Shown: one piece after another, positions 49,599 to 58,591 of the stretch
Layout of the letters: every line of letters begins with the position of its first letter
Numbering within the stretch: position 1 is the first letter of the stretch
NCBI GenBank assembly: GCA_900469955.1
Contig: UBYX01000030.1
Coordinates: 1-64,000, forward strand
Reading direction: 5' to 3'
DNA: 64,000 bases
From: Hyphomicrobiales bacterium
GTDB lineage: Bacteria; Pseudomonadota; Alphaproteobacteria; Rhizobiales; Rhizobiaceae
The notes under the pieces: model-generated
Seen by the model: only the letters and a program-made list of their open reading frames with translations
What the model was told of the DNA's origin: nothing
The model's database searches: none
Translations under genes and position numbers: made by a program

Positions 49599-49626
49599 AA
49601 AAAAGAGACCCGGACTTTCGTCCGGG
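49599..49626 (-). terminator. intrinsic terminator of nrdJ
   Basis: On the minus strand CCCGGAC / GTCCGGG with a GAAA loop is followed by TCTCTTTTTT, 32 bases after the nrdJ stop. Confidence 0.88.
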
Positions 49627-49657
49627 CCGCCATTTATTTTTCGGTTGTCAGTCAAAA

Positions 49658-52600
49658 TCAGCTGCAACCGCTCGTCGCACCGCAAGTGTCGCACTTCTCG
49701 CAAGTCCCGTTCCTCACCATCGTGAAGTTCTGGCACTCGGAGCACATGTTGCCGGTGTAGCCTTGGGCGATCGAGCGCATGCGGCGTTCGTTTTCGACCT
49801 TCTTGGCTTCCGTCTTGGCGGCGGCTGCGTCGGCCTCGGCCTTGTCGGAGAAGAGGGCGGTTGCGACCTGCTGGCTTTCGGTAACGACCTCTTCCAGCAC
49901 TTCCTCGGCGATCTCTTCGGCCAGTTCCTTGGCGCGCTCTTCGTAATCGCGCTTGAAGGCGACGATTTCGGAGGTGGTGATCGCCGTCGTCGGCTCCAGC
50001 TTGCGGGCGGCAGAGCCTGCAAACGAGGTCACGGTCGCCGATGCCCGGGCAGGGGCGGCGGTTGCTGCACCCTTGGGTTCGCCGGCGGCCCGGTCGGAGC
50101 CGTTGTTCGACACCAGCGTCGGCTTGTAGCCGCGGGTCCAGCCGGTCGAAATCAGGTTGGTCTTGCCTTCCTGGATGCCCTTGCCGAGTGCGGTGTTGGA
50201 GAAGTCCGACGTATCCACATGGGCGAGGTCGTGGCGGCCGAGATAGGAGACGGCGAGTTCGCGGAACACGTAGTCGAGGATCGAGGTCGCGTTCTTGATC
50301 GCGTCGTTTCCGGTGACGATGCCGGCCGGCTCGAACTTGGTGAAGGTGAAGGCCTCCACATATTCTTCCAGCGGCACGCCGTATTGCAGGCCGAGCGAGA
50401 TGGCGATCGCGAAGTTGTTCATCATCGCACGGAAGGCCGCGCCTTCCTTGTGCATGTCGATGAAGATCTCGCCGATGCGGCCGTCGCCGAATTCGCCGGT
50501 GCGCAGATACACCTTGTGACCGCCGACATTGGCCTTCTGGGTGTAACCCTGGCGGCGGTTCGGCAGCTTTTCGCGTTCGCGGGTGACGCGTTCGATGACG
50601 CGTTCCACGATCTTTTCGGTGATCGTCACGGCCTGGGCCGCAACCGGGCTCTGCATCAGCTCCTCGACGGCATCCTCGGCGTCGTCCTCGTCGATCAGCG
50701 AGGCGTTGAGCGGCTGGCTGAGCTTGGAGCCGTCGCGGTAAAGCGCGTTAGCCTTGAGGCCGAGCTTCCAGGAGAGCATGTAGGCCGAACCGCAATCTTC
50801 GACGGTCGCGTCATTCGGCATGTTGATCGTCTTGGAGATCGCACCCGAGATGAACGGCTGGGCGGCCGCCATCATGCGGATGTGGCTTTCCACCGAGAGA
50901 TAACGCTTGCCGATCTTGCCGCAGGGATTGGCGCAATCGAAGACGGCCAGGTGCTCGGCCTTCAGGAAAGGCGCGCCTTCCAGCGTCATCGCACCGCAGA
51001 CATGGATATTGGCGGCTTCGATGTCCTTCCTGGAGAAACCGATATGCTCCAGGAGGTTGAAGCTCATGTCGGCGAGCTGCTCGTCGGCGACCTTCAGCGT
51101 GTTCTTCAGGAAGTCGGCGCCGAGCGTCCACTGGTTGAAGACGAACTTGATGTCGAAGGCGGCCTTCAGCGCGCCGTTGACGGCTTCGATCTTCTCGTCG
51201 GTGAAGCCCTTGGCGCGCAGCGAACCGGGGTTGATGCCGGGAGCCTGGTTGAGGTTGCCGTGGCCGACCGCATAGGCCTCGATCTCGGCGATCTGCGCTT
51301 CGGAATAACCGAGGGTGCGCAGCGCGTCCGGGACGGCGCGGTTGATGATCTTGAAGTAACCGCCGCCGGCGAGCTTCTTGAACTTGACGAGCGCGAAGTC
51401 CGGCTCGATGCCGGTCGTGTCGCAATCCATGACGAGGCCGATCGTGCCGGTCGGCGCGATCACCGTCGTCTGGGCGTTGCGGTAGCCGTGCTTCTCGCCG
51501 AGTTCCAGCGCCTTGTCCCAGGCGGCTTTGGCGTGCCGGCTAAGATCCTGATCCGGGTTTTCTGAATGGATGAGCGCGACCGGATTGACGGCAAGTGCCT
51601 CATAACCGGAGGTCTCGCCGTAGGCGGCGCGGCGATGGTTGCGCATGACGCGCAGCATGCTCTCGCGGTTCGGCTCGAAGTTCGGGAAGGGCCCGAGCTC
51701 GGATGCCATTTCGGCTGACGTCGCATAGGCGATGCCGGTCATGATCGCGGTCAGCGAACCGGCAATCGCACGGCCTTCGGCCGAGTCGTAAGGAATGCCG
51801 GTCGACATCAAGAGGCCGCCGATATTGGCGTAGCCGAGGCCGAGCGTGCGGTATTCGTAGGAGAGTTCGGCGATCCGCTTCGACGGGAACTGCGCCATCA
51901 TGACCGAAACTTCGAGCACGACTGTCCATAGGCGGACGGCATGTTCGTAATCGGCGATGTTGATGTTCTTCGTCGCCTTGTCCTTGAACTGCAGGAGGTT
52001 GAGCGAAGCGAGGTTGCAGGCGGTGTCGTCGAGGAACATGTATTCCGAGCACGGGTTCGAGCCGCGGATCGGGCCGCCGGCGGGCGAGGTGTGCCAGTCG
52101 TTCATCGTCGTGTTGAAGTGGATGCCCGGATCGGCAGACGCCCAGGCGGCATAGGAGATCTGCTCCCAGAGGTCGCGGGCCTTCAAGGTCTTCATGACGC
52201 GGCCGTCCTTGCGGGCGGTCAGGTTCCAGTCGCCGTCGTTCTCGACCGCCCTCAGGAAGTCGTCCTTCAGCGAGACGGAGTTGTTGGAGTTCTGGCCGGA
52301 GACGGTGAGATAGGCTTCCGAATCCCAGTCCGTGTCATAGGTCTTGAACTCGAGATCCTTGTAGCCTTGGCGGGCGAACTGAATGACGCGCTGGACGTAG
52401 TTTTCCGGAACCTGATCCTTCTTGGCGGCCTTGATCTCGCGCTTCAGGGCAGGGTTCTTGGCCGGGTCGAAGCAGTCTTCGTCGCTGCCACCGTCGCAGT
52501 TGACGCAGGCCTTCATGATCGCCTTGAGATGGCGATTGACGATCTTCGAGCCGGTGACCAGCGCCGCGACCTTCTGCTCTTCCTTGACCTTCCAGTTGAT

Positions 52601-53479
52601 GTATTCCTCGATATCCGGATGGTCGATGTCGACGACGACCATCTTGGCGGCGCGGCGCGTGGTGCCGCCCGACTTGATCGCGCCGGCGGCCCGGTCGCCG
52701 ATCTTGAGGAAGCTCATGAGGCCGGAGGAACGGCCGCCGCCGGAAAGCTTTTCGCCTTCGCCGCGCAGCATCGAGAAGTTGGAGCCGGTGCCGGAGCCGT
52801 ATTTGAAGAGGCGGGCTTCGCGGACCCACAGGTCCATGATGCCGCCTTCGTTGACGAGGTCGTCCTCGACCGACTGGATGAAGCAGGCATGCGGCTGCGG
52901 ATGCTCATAGGCAGACTTGGACTTGGTCAGCTTGCCGGTGAACGGATCCATGTAGAAATGGCCCTGGCCGGGGCCGTCGATGCCATAGGCCCAGTGCAGG
53001 CCGGTGTTGAACCACTGCGGGCTATTCGGAGCGACGCGCTGGGTGGCGAGCATGTAGGCAAGCTCGTCCATGAAGGCGCTCGCGTCTTCTTCCGAGGTAA
53101 AGTAGCCGCCCTTCCAGCCCCAGTAGGTCCAGGTGCCGGCAAGGCGGGAAAAGACCTGGCGCGCATCGGTTTCCGAACCGTACTGCTCTTCCTTCGGCAG
53201 GGCCTTCATCGCTTCCGTGTCAGCTACAGAGCGCCACAGGAAGGAGGGGACGTCGTTTTCCTCGACCTTTTTCAGGATCTTCGGAACGCCGGCCTTGCGG
53301 AAATACTTCTGCGCCAGAACGTCGGTCGCGACCTGGGAGAACTGCGCCGGAACATCGATGTCGGCAAGCCGGAAGACGACCGAGCCATCCGGATTGCGGA
53401 TCTCGCTGACCGCCTTGCGGAATTCGATCTCCCCATAGGCGCCCGTGGCAGGCTTGGTGAAACGACGTTCGATGCGCAT
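49658..53479 (-). CDS. nrdJ: vitamin B12-dependent (class II) ribonucleotide reductase
   Basis: The 1273-residue enzyme makes deoxyribonucleotides and works with or without oxygen. RNR motifs include NSPQWFNTGLHWAYG, RGSNPCSEYMFLDDTACNLAS, the radical-site cysteine region and PTGTIGLVMDCDTTGIEPD. The C-terminal part is a long linker and a cysteine-rich end, CSECQNFTMVRNGTCEKCDTCG, which supplies reducing thiols. This long form is typical of alphaproteobacteria. Two NrdR boxes lie in the promoter region. It is monocistronic, with its own terminator. Confidence 0.98.
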   Translation of the reverse strand: MRIERRFTKPATGAYGEIEFRKAVSEIRNPDGSVVFRLADIDVPAQFSQVATDVLAQKYFRKAGVPKILKKVEENDVPSFLWRSVADTEAMKALPKEEQYGSETDARQVFSRLAGTWTYWGWKGGYFTSEEDASAFMDELAYMLATQRVAPNSPQWFNTGLHWAYGIDGPGQGHFYMDPFTGKLTKSKSAYEHPQPHACFIQSVEDDLVNEGGIMDLWVREARLFKYGSGTGSNFSMLRGEGEKLSGGGRSSGLMSFLKIGDRAAGAIKSGGTTRRAAKMVVVDIDHPDIEEYINWKVKEEQKVAALVTGSKIVNRHLKAIMKACVNCDGGSDEDCFDPAKNPALKREIKAAKKDQVPENYVQRVIQFARQGYKDLEFKTYDTDWDSEAYLTVSGQNSNNSVSLKDDFLRAVENDGDWNLTARKDGRVMKTLKARDLWEQISYAAWASADPGIHFNTTMNDWHTSPAGGPIRGSNPCSEYMFLDDTACNLASLNLLQFKDKATKNINIADYEHAVRLWTVVLEVSVMMAQFPSKRIAELSYEYRTLGLGYANIGGLLMSTGIPYDSAEGRAIAGSLTAIMTGIAYATSAEMASELGPFPNFEPNRESMLRVMRNHRRAAYGETSGYEALAVNPVALIHSENPDQDLSRHAKAAWDKALELGEKHGYRNAQTTVIAPTGTIGLVMDCDTTGIEPDFALVKFKKLAGGGYFKIINRAVPDALRTLGYSEAQIAEIEAYAVGHGNLNQAPGINPGSLRAKGFTDEKIEAVNGALKAAFDIKFVFNQWTLGADFLKNTLKVADEQLADMSFNLLEHIGFSRKDIEAANIHVCGAMTLEGAPFLKAEHLAVFDCANPCGKIGKRYLSVESHIRMMAAAQPFISGAISKTINMPNDATVEDCGSAYMLSWKLGLKANALYRDGSKLSQPLNASLIDEDDAEDAVEELMQSPVAAQAVTITEKIVERVIERVTREREKLPNRRQGYTQKANVGGHKVYLRTGEFGDGRIGEIFIDMHKEGAAFRAMMNNFAIAISLGLQYGVPLEEYVEAFTFTKFEPAGIVTGNDAIKNATSILDYVFRELAVSYLGRHDLAHVDTSDFSNTALGKGIQEGKTNLISTGWTRGYKPTLVSNNGSDRAAGEPKGAATAAPARASATVTSFAGSAARKLEPTTAITTSEIVAFKRDYEERAKELAEEIAEEVLEEVVTESQQVATALFSDKAEADAAAAKTEAKKVENERRMRSIAQGYTGNMCSECQNFTMVRNGTCEKCDTCGATSGCS

Positions 53480-53607
53480 GGTCCCTTACCTCATTTTTGA
53501 TGCGCCCGGCCTCGTGCACGAGGCGCAAAAGTTCTCATCCGGCGGCGCGGGTGTCGCACAGCCAGTCCGATCGTTCCATTCTGACAGGAGTCATCCGGAG
53601 ATGTTAT

Positions 53608-53654
53608 TTCCTGTATCTTGTGGCGATCGTCGCCGCAAACACTAAATATAGTAT
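53608..53654 (-). promoter_or_regulatory. tandem NrdR boxes upstream of nrdJ
   Basis: Two 16-base NrdR-type sites occur: ACACTAAATATAGTAT (53639-53654), matching every core position of the acaCwAtATaTwGtgt pattern, and TTCCTGTATCTTGTGG (53608-53623), with one core mismatch. Their starts are 31 bases apart, the three-turn spacing that NrdR pairs normally show. They lie 129-175 bases before the nrdJ ATG. Confidence 0.75.
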
Positions 53655-54221
53655 TAACAGCTTATTATCACCAGCCCCGGATGTCGCTTTTTTGGGAGGG
53701 AAAAATCGCGCAACTAGCCCTCGGGGCAAAGCCTCGTCGTGAGGCGCAGTACCCTGATTCTACAGTCGATTTTCGTGAGGAACCGGCCTCGTTATGTCCG
53801 GTCCAGTCGCCGCCGCAACATCGGGGCTCATTAAGTTTGAATTGAGCGATTCCGTCAAGGGGTGGTTTTTGACAGATTTTTAACCACAACATCTTGTGTA
53901 TGCGGGCTGTGGAAAATGGGGAAACATCAACAATGCCTGTAATACAGGGGCTTTGGCGCGAAAAGCGGTGTCGCCGCTTGACGGGCGGCGGTCGAAATCC
54001 GTCAAAAGGGAGCTGATTTCAGGAAGCCCGGCAAAATATAACCTGCTGCCCGTTGCGAAACGCGAGCATGCGTGAATGGCAACTGATTCTCTGCCATCGG
54101 CGTCCCGTTTGCAGCGTGAATTGCCGCTTGAGCGGGAGCGCTGATACCCAACCAGGACCACCGTCTTCCGGCGGCACAAGGAGAAAGATCCGGATATGCA
54201 GGCGATCGGCAAACCGCAGGG
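53655..54221. other. gene-free region upstream of nrdJ
   Basis: No credible ORF was found in this 567-base part. It has one more NrdR-like palindrome (CCACAACATCTTGTGT at 53884-53899) without a partner 31 bases away, followed by a TGTGGAAAA word. No cobalamin riboswitch was recognised, although nrdJ needs B12. Confidence 0.5.
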
Positions 54222-54259
54222 CCTCCCCGCTGCCTGGCTTGAAGGCCGCAGCGGGGAGG
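54222..54259 (-). terminator. terminator of the receptor/sensor operon
   Basis: CCTCCCCGCTGC and GCAGCGGGGAGG are perfect 12-base arms around a 14-base loop, 17 bases after the stop codon of the exported sensor-like gene. No T-run is seen. Confidence 0.7.
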
Positions 54260-54275
54260 GATCTCAATGAATGGT

Positions 54276-54857
54276 TTAAAGAGAATCGATGTTGATGCCG
54301 ACGGTGACGGCGCCGATGGGGGCGCCGCTCTCGTCGGAGATCGTCACGCTCGCCTGGGATTGAAGCGTCTGGGATGATTCGTCCTTCTCCACCTCATCGA
54401 CGAACAGGGCTTCCTTACCCGCGCCGAAGGATTTCTTGAACTTGGCTTCGTCACCCTGCCAGTAGTCGGAGGTCACGTCGCTCTGGCCGACGTTGAGGCC
54501 CTTGGCATCCATCACGAAGATTTCCGTGATCGTGCCGTCCGACTTTTCCTTCTTTTCCAGCAGGAATTTGGAGAGAGCGTTGTTGAGCACGCCGTCGATC
54601 GTCGCATGATCGGAGCCGTCGACCTCTGCCCGCCATTTCTTGTCGAGCGCCAGGATGTCGGCTTCGCCGAGCTTCGCATTGGCGGCATTCTGCGCCTTGA
54701 TGGCGGAAATCACGACCGGGTCGCTGAGCCAGGGCTTCACCTTGCCGGTGACGTAATCCGTGACCGGGGCGACATGGGCCTCTTCGGCCTGGGCGCTGAA
54801 AACGGGCGCGGCTGCGATCGTGCTGCCGAGGACGAGCGCGATGATGATCTTCTGCAT
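54276..54857 (-). CDS. exported PDC/Cache-like sensor domain protein
   Basis: The 193-residue precursor has a signal peptide (cleavage near AQA-EE, residue 24). The mature part looks like a single periplasmic sensing domain: ITEIFVMDAKGLNVGQSDVT, SDYWQGDEAKFKKSFGAG, SQASVTISDESGAPIGAVTVGIN. There is no second membrane helix or signalling output. It follows a chemoreceptor gene by 58 bases, so it may bind a ligand and present it to that receptor. That role is inferred. Confidence 0.75.
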   Translation of the reverse strand: MQKIIIALVLGSTIAAAPVFSAQAEEAHVAPVTDYVTGKVKPWLSDPVVISAIKAQNAANAKLGEADILALDKKWRAEVDGSDHATIDGVLNNALSKFLLEKKEKSDGTITEIFVMDAKGLNVGQSDVTSDYWQGDEAKFKKSFGAGKEALFVDEVEKDESSQTLQSQASVTISDESGAPIGAVTVGINIDSL

Positions 54858-54915
54858 GGATATTCCCTTCCGTGGATCGTTGACGGTTGCTGGGGATGCT
54901 GCTGACGCGGCGTTG

Positions 54916-56736
54916 TCAGGACGCTCGTCTGGTTTGGCCGGCAGCGCCGGTATTTCCGCCGGCGAAGGACCGGAAATCGCTTGCCGCCGGTTCGGCGACG
55001 ATGAACCTGCTTGCCGAGCTCAACAGGAGGCGGCCCTGAGAAAGCAGCTCCTGGCAGGCGGCATTCGTTTCTTCCACCATAGCCGCGTTCTGCTGCGTGG
55101 TCTGATCCATCTGGTTGATCGCACCGTTGATCTCCTGCAGGCCGGTGGCCTGTTCGCGAGAGGACTGCACGATCGAGACGATGCTGTCGCTGATGCGGTT
55201 GATCTGGTCGCCGATCTTCAAAAGTGCGTCTCCCGTGTCGTTGACGAGCCCGACGCCGGCGGCAACCTCCTGATTGGAAGCGTTGACCAGTCCCTTGATT
55301 TCCTTGGCAGCGGTTGCCGATCGTTGCGCCAGTTCGCGCACTTCCTGCGCGACGACGGCAAAACCTTTGCCGGCTTCGCCGGCGCGCGCCGCCTCGACAC
55401 CGGCGTTGAGCGCCAGGAGATTGGTCTGGAATGCGATCTCGTCGATGACGCTGATGATGTGGCCGATCTGGCTGGATGACGTCTGGATCCGATCCATTGC
55501 GCCGATCGCGTTGCGGACGACCGTCGCGGAAGAATGGGCGCCTTGCTTGGCTTCCTCGACCAGCTGTCCGGCATTCTCGGCTTTCTGGGAAGAGGCCCTG
55601 ACGGTTGAGGTCACTTCATCGAGGGCAGCTGCGGTCTCTTCGAGTGCAGCGGCCTGCTGCTCGGTGCGCTTCGCCAGCTGATCGGCGGCACTGGCAAGCT
55701 CGCTGGAACGATCTTCGACAGCGTGCGAGGCTTCCTTGATCTCGGTCAGCGCGGCGGCAACCGCTTCGACCATGTTGTTGAAGTCCCGCTGCAACTTTTC
55801 AAAATCCGGCCCCAGGCCGCTGAGCTTGCTGGAGAAATCGCCGCCTGCAAGCTTTTCGAGCGCCTGGCCGAGCTGAGCCATGACCGTTCGTTGAACGCTG
55901 CTGGTTTCTTCCGTTATCCGGGTGTTGCGGGCGCGCTCCTCATCGAGCGACTGGCGCTGTTCCGCAGCGACCCGATCCTTCTCCACCTTGGCGATCGCTT
56001 CGTTGCGGAAAACCTCCAAAGCGCGCGCGAGAACACCGATTTCGTCGCCGTTGTGCTGATAATCGACAGGAGATGCCAGATCTCCCGCCTGCAGATCGCT
56101 GATGCGCGCGCTTAAGGTTCTGATCGGGCGACCGACCAGTCGTCTCATCGCAAAAAGAAAGGCAAGGATCGCTACGGTGATGACCAGCAGCTGAATGAGC
56201 AATGATTTCAGAACTTCGTTCTGCGCCTCCGCTGCAATTTCAGCGATCGACCAGGCCGTGAAGAGATAGCCGGTGATCTTGCCGGATTTGTCGGGCGGGA
56301 GGGGAGCGACGATCGTGATCAAACCGTCCGACGAGCGGGGCTCGTCGACAACCGCGCTCTGCGCCTTCTGGCCGATAAGCTGGGCTATCTCGGCTGGGGA
56401 GAGGCCGCCTGCGAGGCCGTCCTGCGTCCAGGTGTCGACGGGCGCAAGCTCGGCGTTGAAGGCCGCAAACTGAACGAGGCCCAGTTCCGGCTTCTCGCGC
56501 TGCAGGGAATAGGCTTCCCGAACCGCAGCGGCCTTGCCCCATTTCACGCCGCCAGAGACCAGCGAGGCGAGCTGCTCAGTGGCGTTGAGCCAGTGGGTGG
56601 CGGCGGTTTTGGTCAGCAGGCGCGTCTCGGATATCCAGGTATAGGTCGCCAACACGGAGACGCCGCAGATGTTCACGGCAACGATCAGCGCCGCGAGCTT
56701 CGCGGTCAGCGGCATCTTCTTCAAAAAGTTACGCAT
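54916..56736 (-). CDS. methyl-accepting chemotaxis protein
   Basis: The 606-residue receptor has TM1 (about 11-33), a periplasmic domain of about 145 residues, TM2 (about 178-198), a HAMP domain (RRLVGRPIRTLSARISDLQAGDL) and a long coiled signalling domain whose tip reads IDEIAFQTNLLALNAGVEAA. It has no CheR-tethering pentapeptide at the C-terminus (ends GQTRRAS). The ATG before RNFLKKMPL was chosen because of the AGGA site. It heads a two-gene unit with the exported sensor-like gene. Confidence 0.95.
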   Translation of the reverse strand: MRNFLKKMPLTAKLAALIVAVNICGVSVLATYTWISETRLLTKTAATHWLNATEQLASLVSGGVKWGKAAAVREAYSLQREKPELGLVQFAAFNAELAPVDTWTQDGLAGGLSPAEIAQLIGQKAQSAVVDEPRSSDGLITIVAPLPPDKSGKITGYLFTAWSIAEIAAEAQNEVLKSLLIQLLVITVAILAFLFAMRRLVGRPIRTLSARISDLQAGDLASPVDYQHNGDEIGVLARALEVFRNEAIAKVEKDRVAAEQRQSLDEERARNTRITEETSSVQRTVMAQLGQALEKLAGGDFSSKLSGLGPDFEKLQRDFNNMVEAVAAALTEIKEASHAVEDRSSELASAADQLAKRTEQQAAALEETAAALDEVTSTVRASSQKAENAGQLVEEAKQGAHSSATVVRNAIGAMDRIQTSSSQIGHIISVIDEIAFQTNLLALNAGVEAARAGEAGKGFAVVAQEVRELAQRSATAAKEIKGLVNASNQEVAAGVGLVNDTGDALLKIGDQINRISDSIVSIVQSSREQATGLQEINGAINQMDQTTQQNAAMVEETNAACQELLSQGRLLLSSASRFIVAEPAASDFRSFAGGNTGAAGQTRRAS

Positions 56737-57068
56737 TCCTGGCCTCGACGCAATCAGTTGCGGCCGGATGGGCCGGCCCGCTGATATCACTGGGGCATCG
56801 TATGCTGATGTTGGTGTGGGGCAGGCGTCATACCCGCGTGGCCGCTACAGGGCCAAGCATACGGGGAACAGTGTTCCTTCATTATGTGAAGAAACAATAA
56901 AGTAAGCGCGCCCTAATAAAAATTACGGGTGCAGGCAGATGCGGCCGGCCGCTCGCTGCGACACCGCGCCCTGATAGGGTGAGGAATGCCGGGTTGTCGA
57001 GCGATGGCTTGCCGTACGGACGCTCCCCGCAAGCGTGATGTCTCGCGGGGTGATGTCGCATCTCGAGA
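56737..57068. other. 332-base intergenic region between chemoreceptor and gpt
   Basis: It contains the chemoreceptor promoter area and, near the gpt end, the dyad CCCCGC / GCGGGG (57026-57051), a candidate terminator for gpt. No gene seen. Confidence 0.45.
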
Positions 57069-57566
57069 CTAGGCGCGCGGCCCCTTGGCGATCGGCTCCT
57101 GATAGGTAAAGCCCATGTCCCAGGGGAAATAGATCCATGTGTCCTGGCTGACTTCCGTAACGAAAGTGTCCACGGTCGGAACGCCCTTCGGCTTGGCGTA
57201 GACACAGGCGAAATGGGCCTTGGGCAGCATGACGCGCACCTCCGATGCCGTCTTGCCGGTGTCGGTCAGGTCGTCGACCACCAGCACGCCCGATCCGCCA
57301 TCGGTGGCGAGCTCGGGAGCAATTCCCTTGAGAAGGTTCATTTCGCCCTGATTGACGTAGTCATGGTAGGAGGCGATGCAGACCGTCTCGATGAGCCGGA
57401 TATTGAGTTCGCGCGAAATGATCGCCGCCGGAACGAGCCCGCCGCGGGTGATGCAGACGATGGCGCGGAAATCCTGATTAAGGCCGGCGAGCCGCCAGGC
57501 AAGCGCTCGGGCGTCGCGGTGGAACTGATCCCAGGAGACGGGAAATGCTTTTTCGGGAAGGGACAT
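57069..57566 (-). CDS. gpt: xanthine-guanine phosphoribosyltransferase
   Basis: The 165-residue salvage enzyme joins xanthine or guanine with PRPP. The PRPP loop is VLVVDDLTDTGKTA and the N-terminal part has IVCITRGGLVPAAIISREL. I chose the ATG before SLPEKAFPVSWDQF, the start used for rhizobial homologues. An ATG four codons upstream sits within a 12-bp hairpin and is probably blocked. It is read in the same direction as usp, 71 bases downstream. Confidence 0.95.
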   Translation of the reverse strand: MSLPEKAFPVSWDQFHRDARALAWRLAGLNQDFRAIVCITRGGLVPAAIISRELNIRLIETVCIASYHDYVNQGEMNLLKGIAPELATDGGSGVLVVDDLTDTGKTASEVRVMLPKAHFACVYAKPKGVPTVDTFVTEVSQDTWIYFPWDMGFTYQEPIAKGPRA

Positions 57567-57576
57567 GTTTTCTGCC

Positions 57577-57607
57577 ATTAGCGAGAGCTGCGTTGGCTCT
57601 CGCTAAT
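57577..57607 (-). terminator. hairpin between usp and gpt
   Basis: ATTAGCGAGAGC / GCTCTCGCTAAT is a perfect 12-bp stem with a 7-base loop. On the minus strand it lies after the usp stop codon and just before the gpt start, covering the first possible gpt ATG. Confidence 0.65.
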
Positions 57608-57637
57608 AGCGGCATTCCACCCCGGAAGGCAAGATTG

Positions 57638-58480
57638 TCAGCGCGACAGCAGCGTCAGCGCCGTCATTGAGTCGAGCATGCTGCGCGTGACGCCGCCGAA
57701 CAGGAATTCCCACCAGCGGGCGTGCCCGTAGCCGCCCATGACGAGGAGATCGATGCTGTTGTCCGCCAAGCGATTTTCGATTGCGGCTGCTGTGCGCACT
57801 CCGCCGCCGGTCTCCTGCGTCGTCAGCGTCACGTTGATCCCGTGGCGTGCGAGCGTTGCCGCGATCTGGCTTCCGGCGAGTTCGTGCGTGTGATGGCCGC
57901 GCTCCGGCGGATCGACCACCAGGACCTCGACGCTTTCCGCCGCTTGCAGGAAGGGAAGCGAATCGAAGGTCGCTCGCGCAGCCTCCCGTGAACCGTTCCA
58001 GGCGACCAGCACACGGCGGATCGGTGGGGGTTCGCTTATCGTGTAAGGCACGAACAGCATCGGTCGGCCGCTCTCGAAAAGGAAGGTTTCCAGATCGGCG
58101 CGATGATCGGCATGAGCCGGGTCGCTTTGGCTGGCGACGATCAGATCGACGGCGCGCGCCGTTTCCAAAACCGATGTGGAGCTGTATCCGGCAGTCGAGA
58201 TGAAACTGCGGCATTCGGTGGACAGCCCCTCGCGGGCCGTCCGCTCCTTGAAGATCCGCTCGACTTCGGCGGTTTCCTTCTGCGCCGCTTCCTGCAGCAC
58301 CTGCACGGCGGCGGGATCGGGAATTTCCATCGGAGCAATCAGCGGAACAGCGGCGAGCGTTTCGGCGTGCACGCCGATGATATGAGCCGAGAACTGCTCG
58401 GCGAGGGCCATCGCGAAACCCGTTATTTGAGGAGCATTCTGCGGAGTGTCGAGAACGGCGAGAATGGTCTTGTAGGCCAT
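57638..58480 (-). CDS. tandem-domain universal stress protein
   Basis: The 280-residue protein has two UspA domains. The first runs over about residues 1-145 (MAYKTILAVLDTPQNAPQ). The second, from about 155, begins RRVLVAWNGSREAARA and ends with the nucleotide-binding pattern DLLVMGGYGHARWWEFLFGGVTRSML. It probably binds ATP and acts in stress or low-oxygen survival. An anaerobox lies 70 bases upstream. The ATG follows GAGGTAACAGCC. Confidence 0.93.
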   Translation of the reverse strand: MAYKTILAVLDTPQNAPQITGFAMALAEQFSAHIIGVHAETLAAVPLIAPMEIPDPAAVQVLQEAAQKETAEVERIFKERTAREGLSTECRSFISTAGYSSTSVLETARAVDLIVASQSDPAHADHRADLETFLFESGRPMLFVPYTISEPPPIRRVLVAWNGSREAARATFDSLPFLQAAESVEVLVVDPPERGHHTHELAGSQIAATLARHGINVTLTTQETGGGVRTAAAIENRLADNSIDLLVMGGYGHARWWEFLFGGVTRSMLDSMTALTLLSR

Positions 58481-58550
58481 GGCTGTTACCTCCTCATCGG
58501 CTGGTTTCCGTGCGTTGGAACCAGTCTTCAATAATAAGGTGGTGCCCTCA

Positions 58551-58564
58551 TTGACCTTGGTCAA
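58551..58564 (-). promoter_or_regulatory. FNR/FixK-type anaerobox upstream of the universal stress gene
   Basis: TTGACCTTGGTCAA (plus strand) is a perfect TTGAC-N4-GTCAA dyad whose nearer edge is 70 bases before the usp ATG. Universal stress genes are common members of FixK/FnrN regulons in rhizobia, so control by oxygen is likely. Confidence 0.7.
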
Positions 58565-58591
58565 GCATCTGCCGGACGAAGAGAAACGGGA

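Noticed and set aside
49763..53500. Plus-strand frames of 600 and 519 codons opposite nrdJ
   Set aside because: They are shadows of the third-codon GC bias of nrdJ and contain no recognisable motif.
53908..53916. DnaA-box-like TGTGGAAAA and a replication origin
   Set aside because: A single degenerate box without an AT-rich unwinding region or replication genes nearby is not evidence of an origin.
54019..54267. 82-codon minus-strand frame upstream of nrdJ
   Set aside because: No start signal; it includes the terminator hairpin of the sensor operon and random-looking composition.
53480..54275. Cobalamin riboswitch upstream of nrdJ
   Set aside because: No B12-box or the typical conserved core could be recognised on the minus strand.
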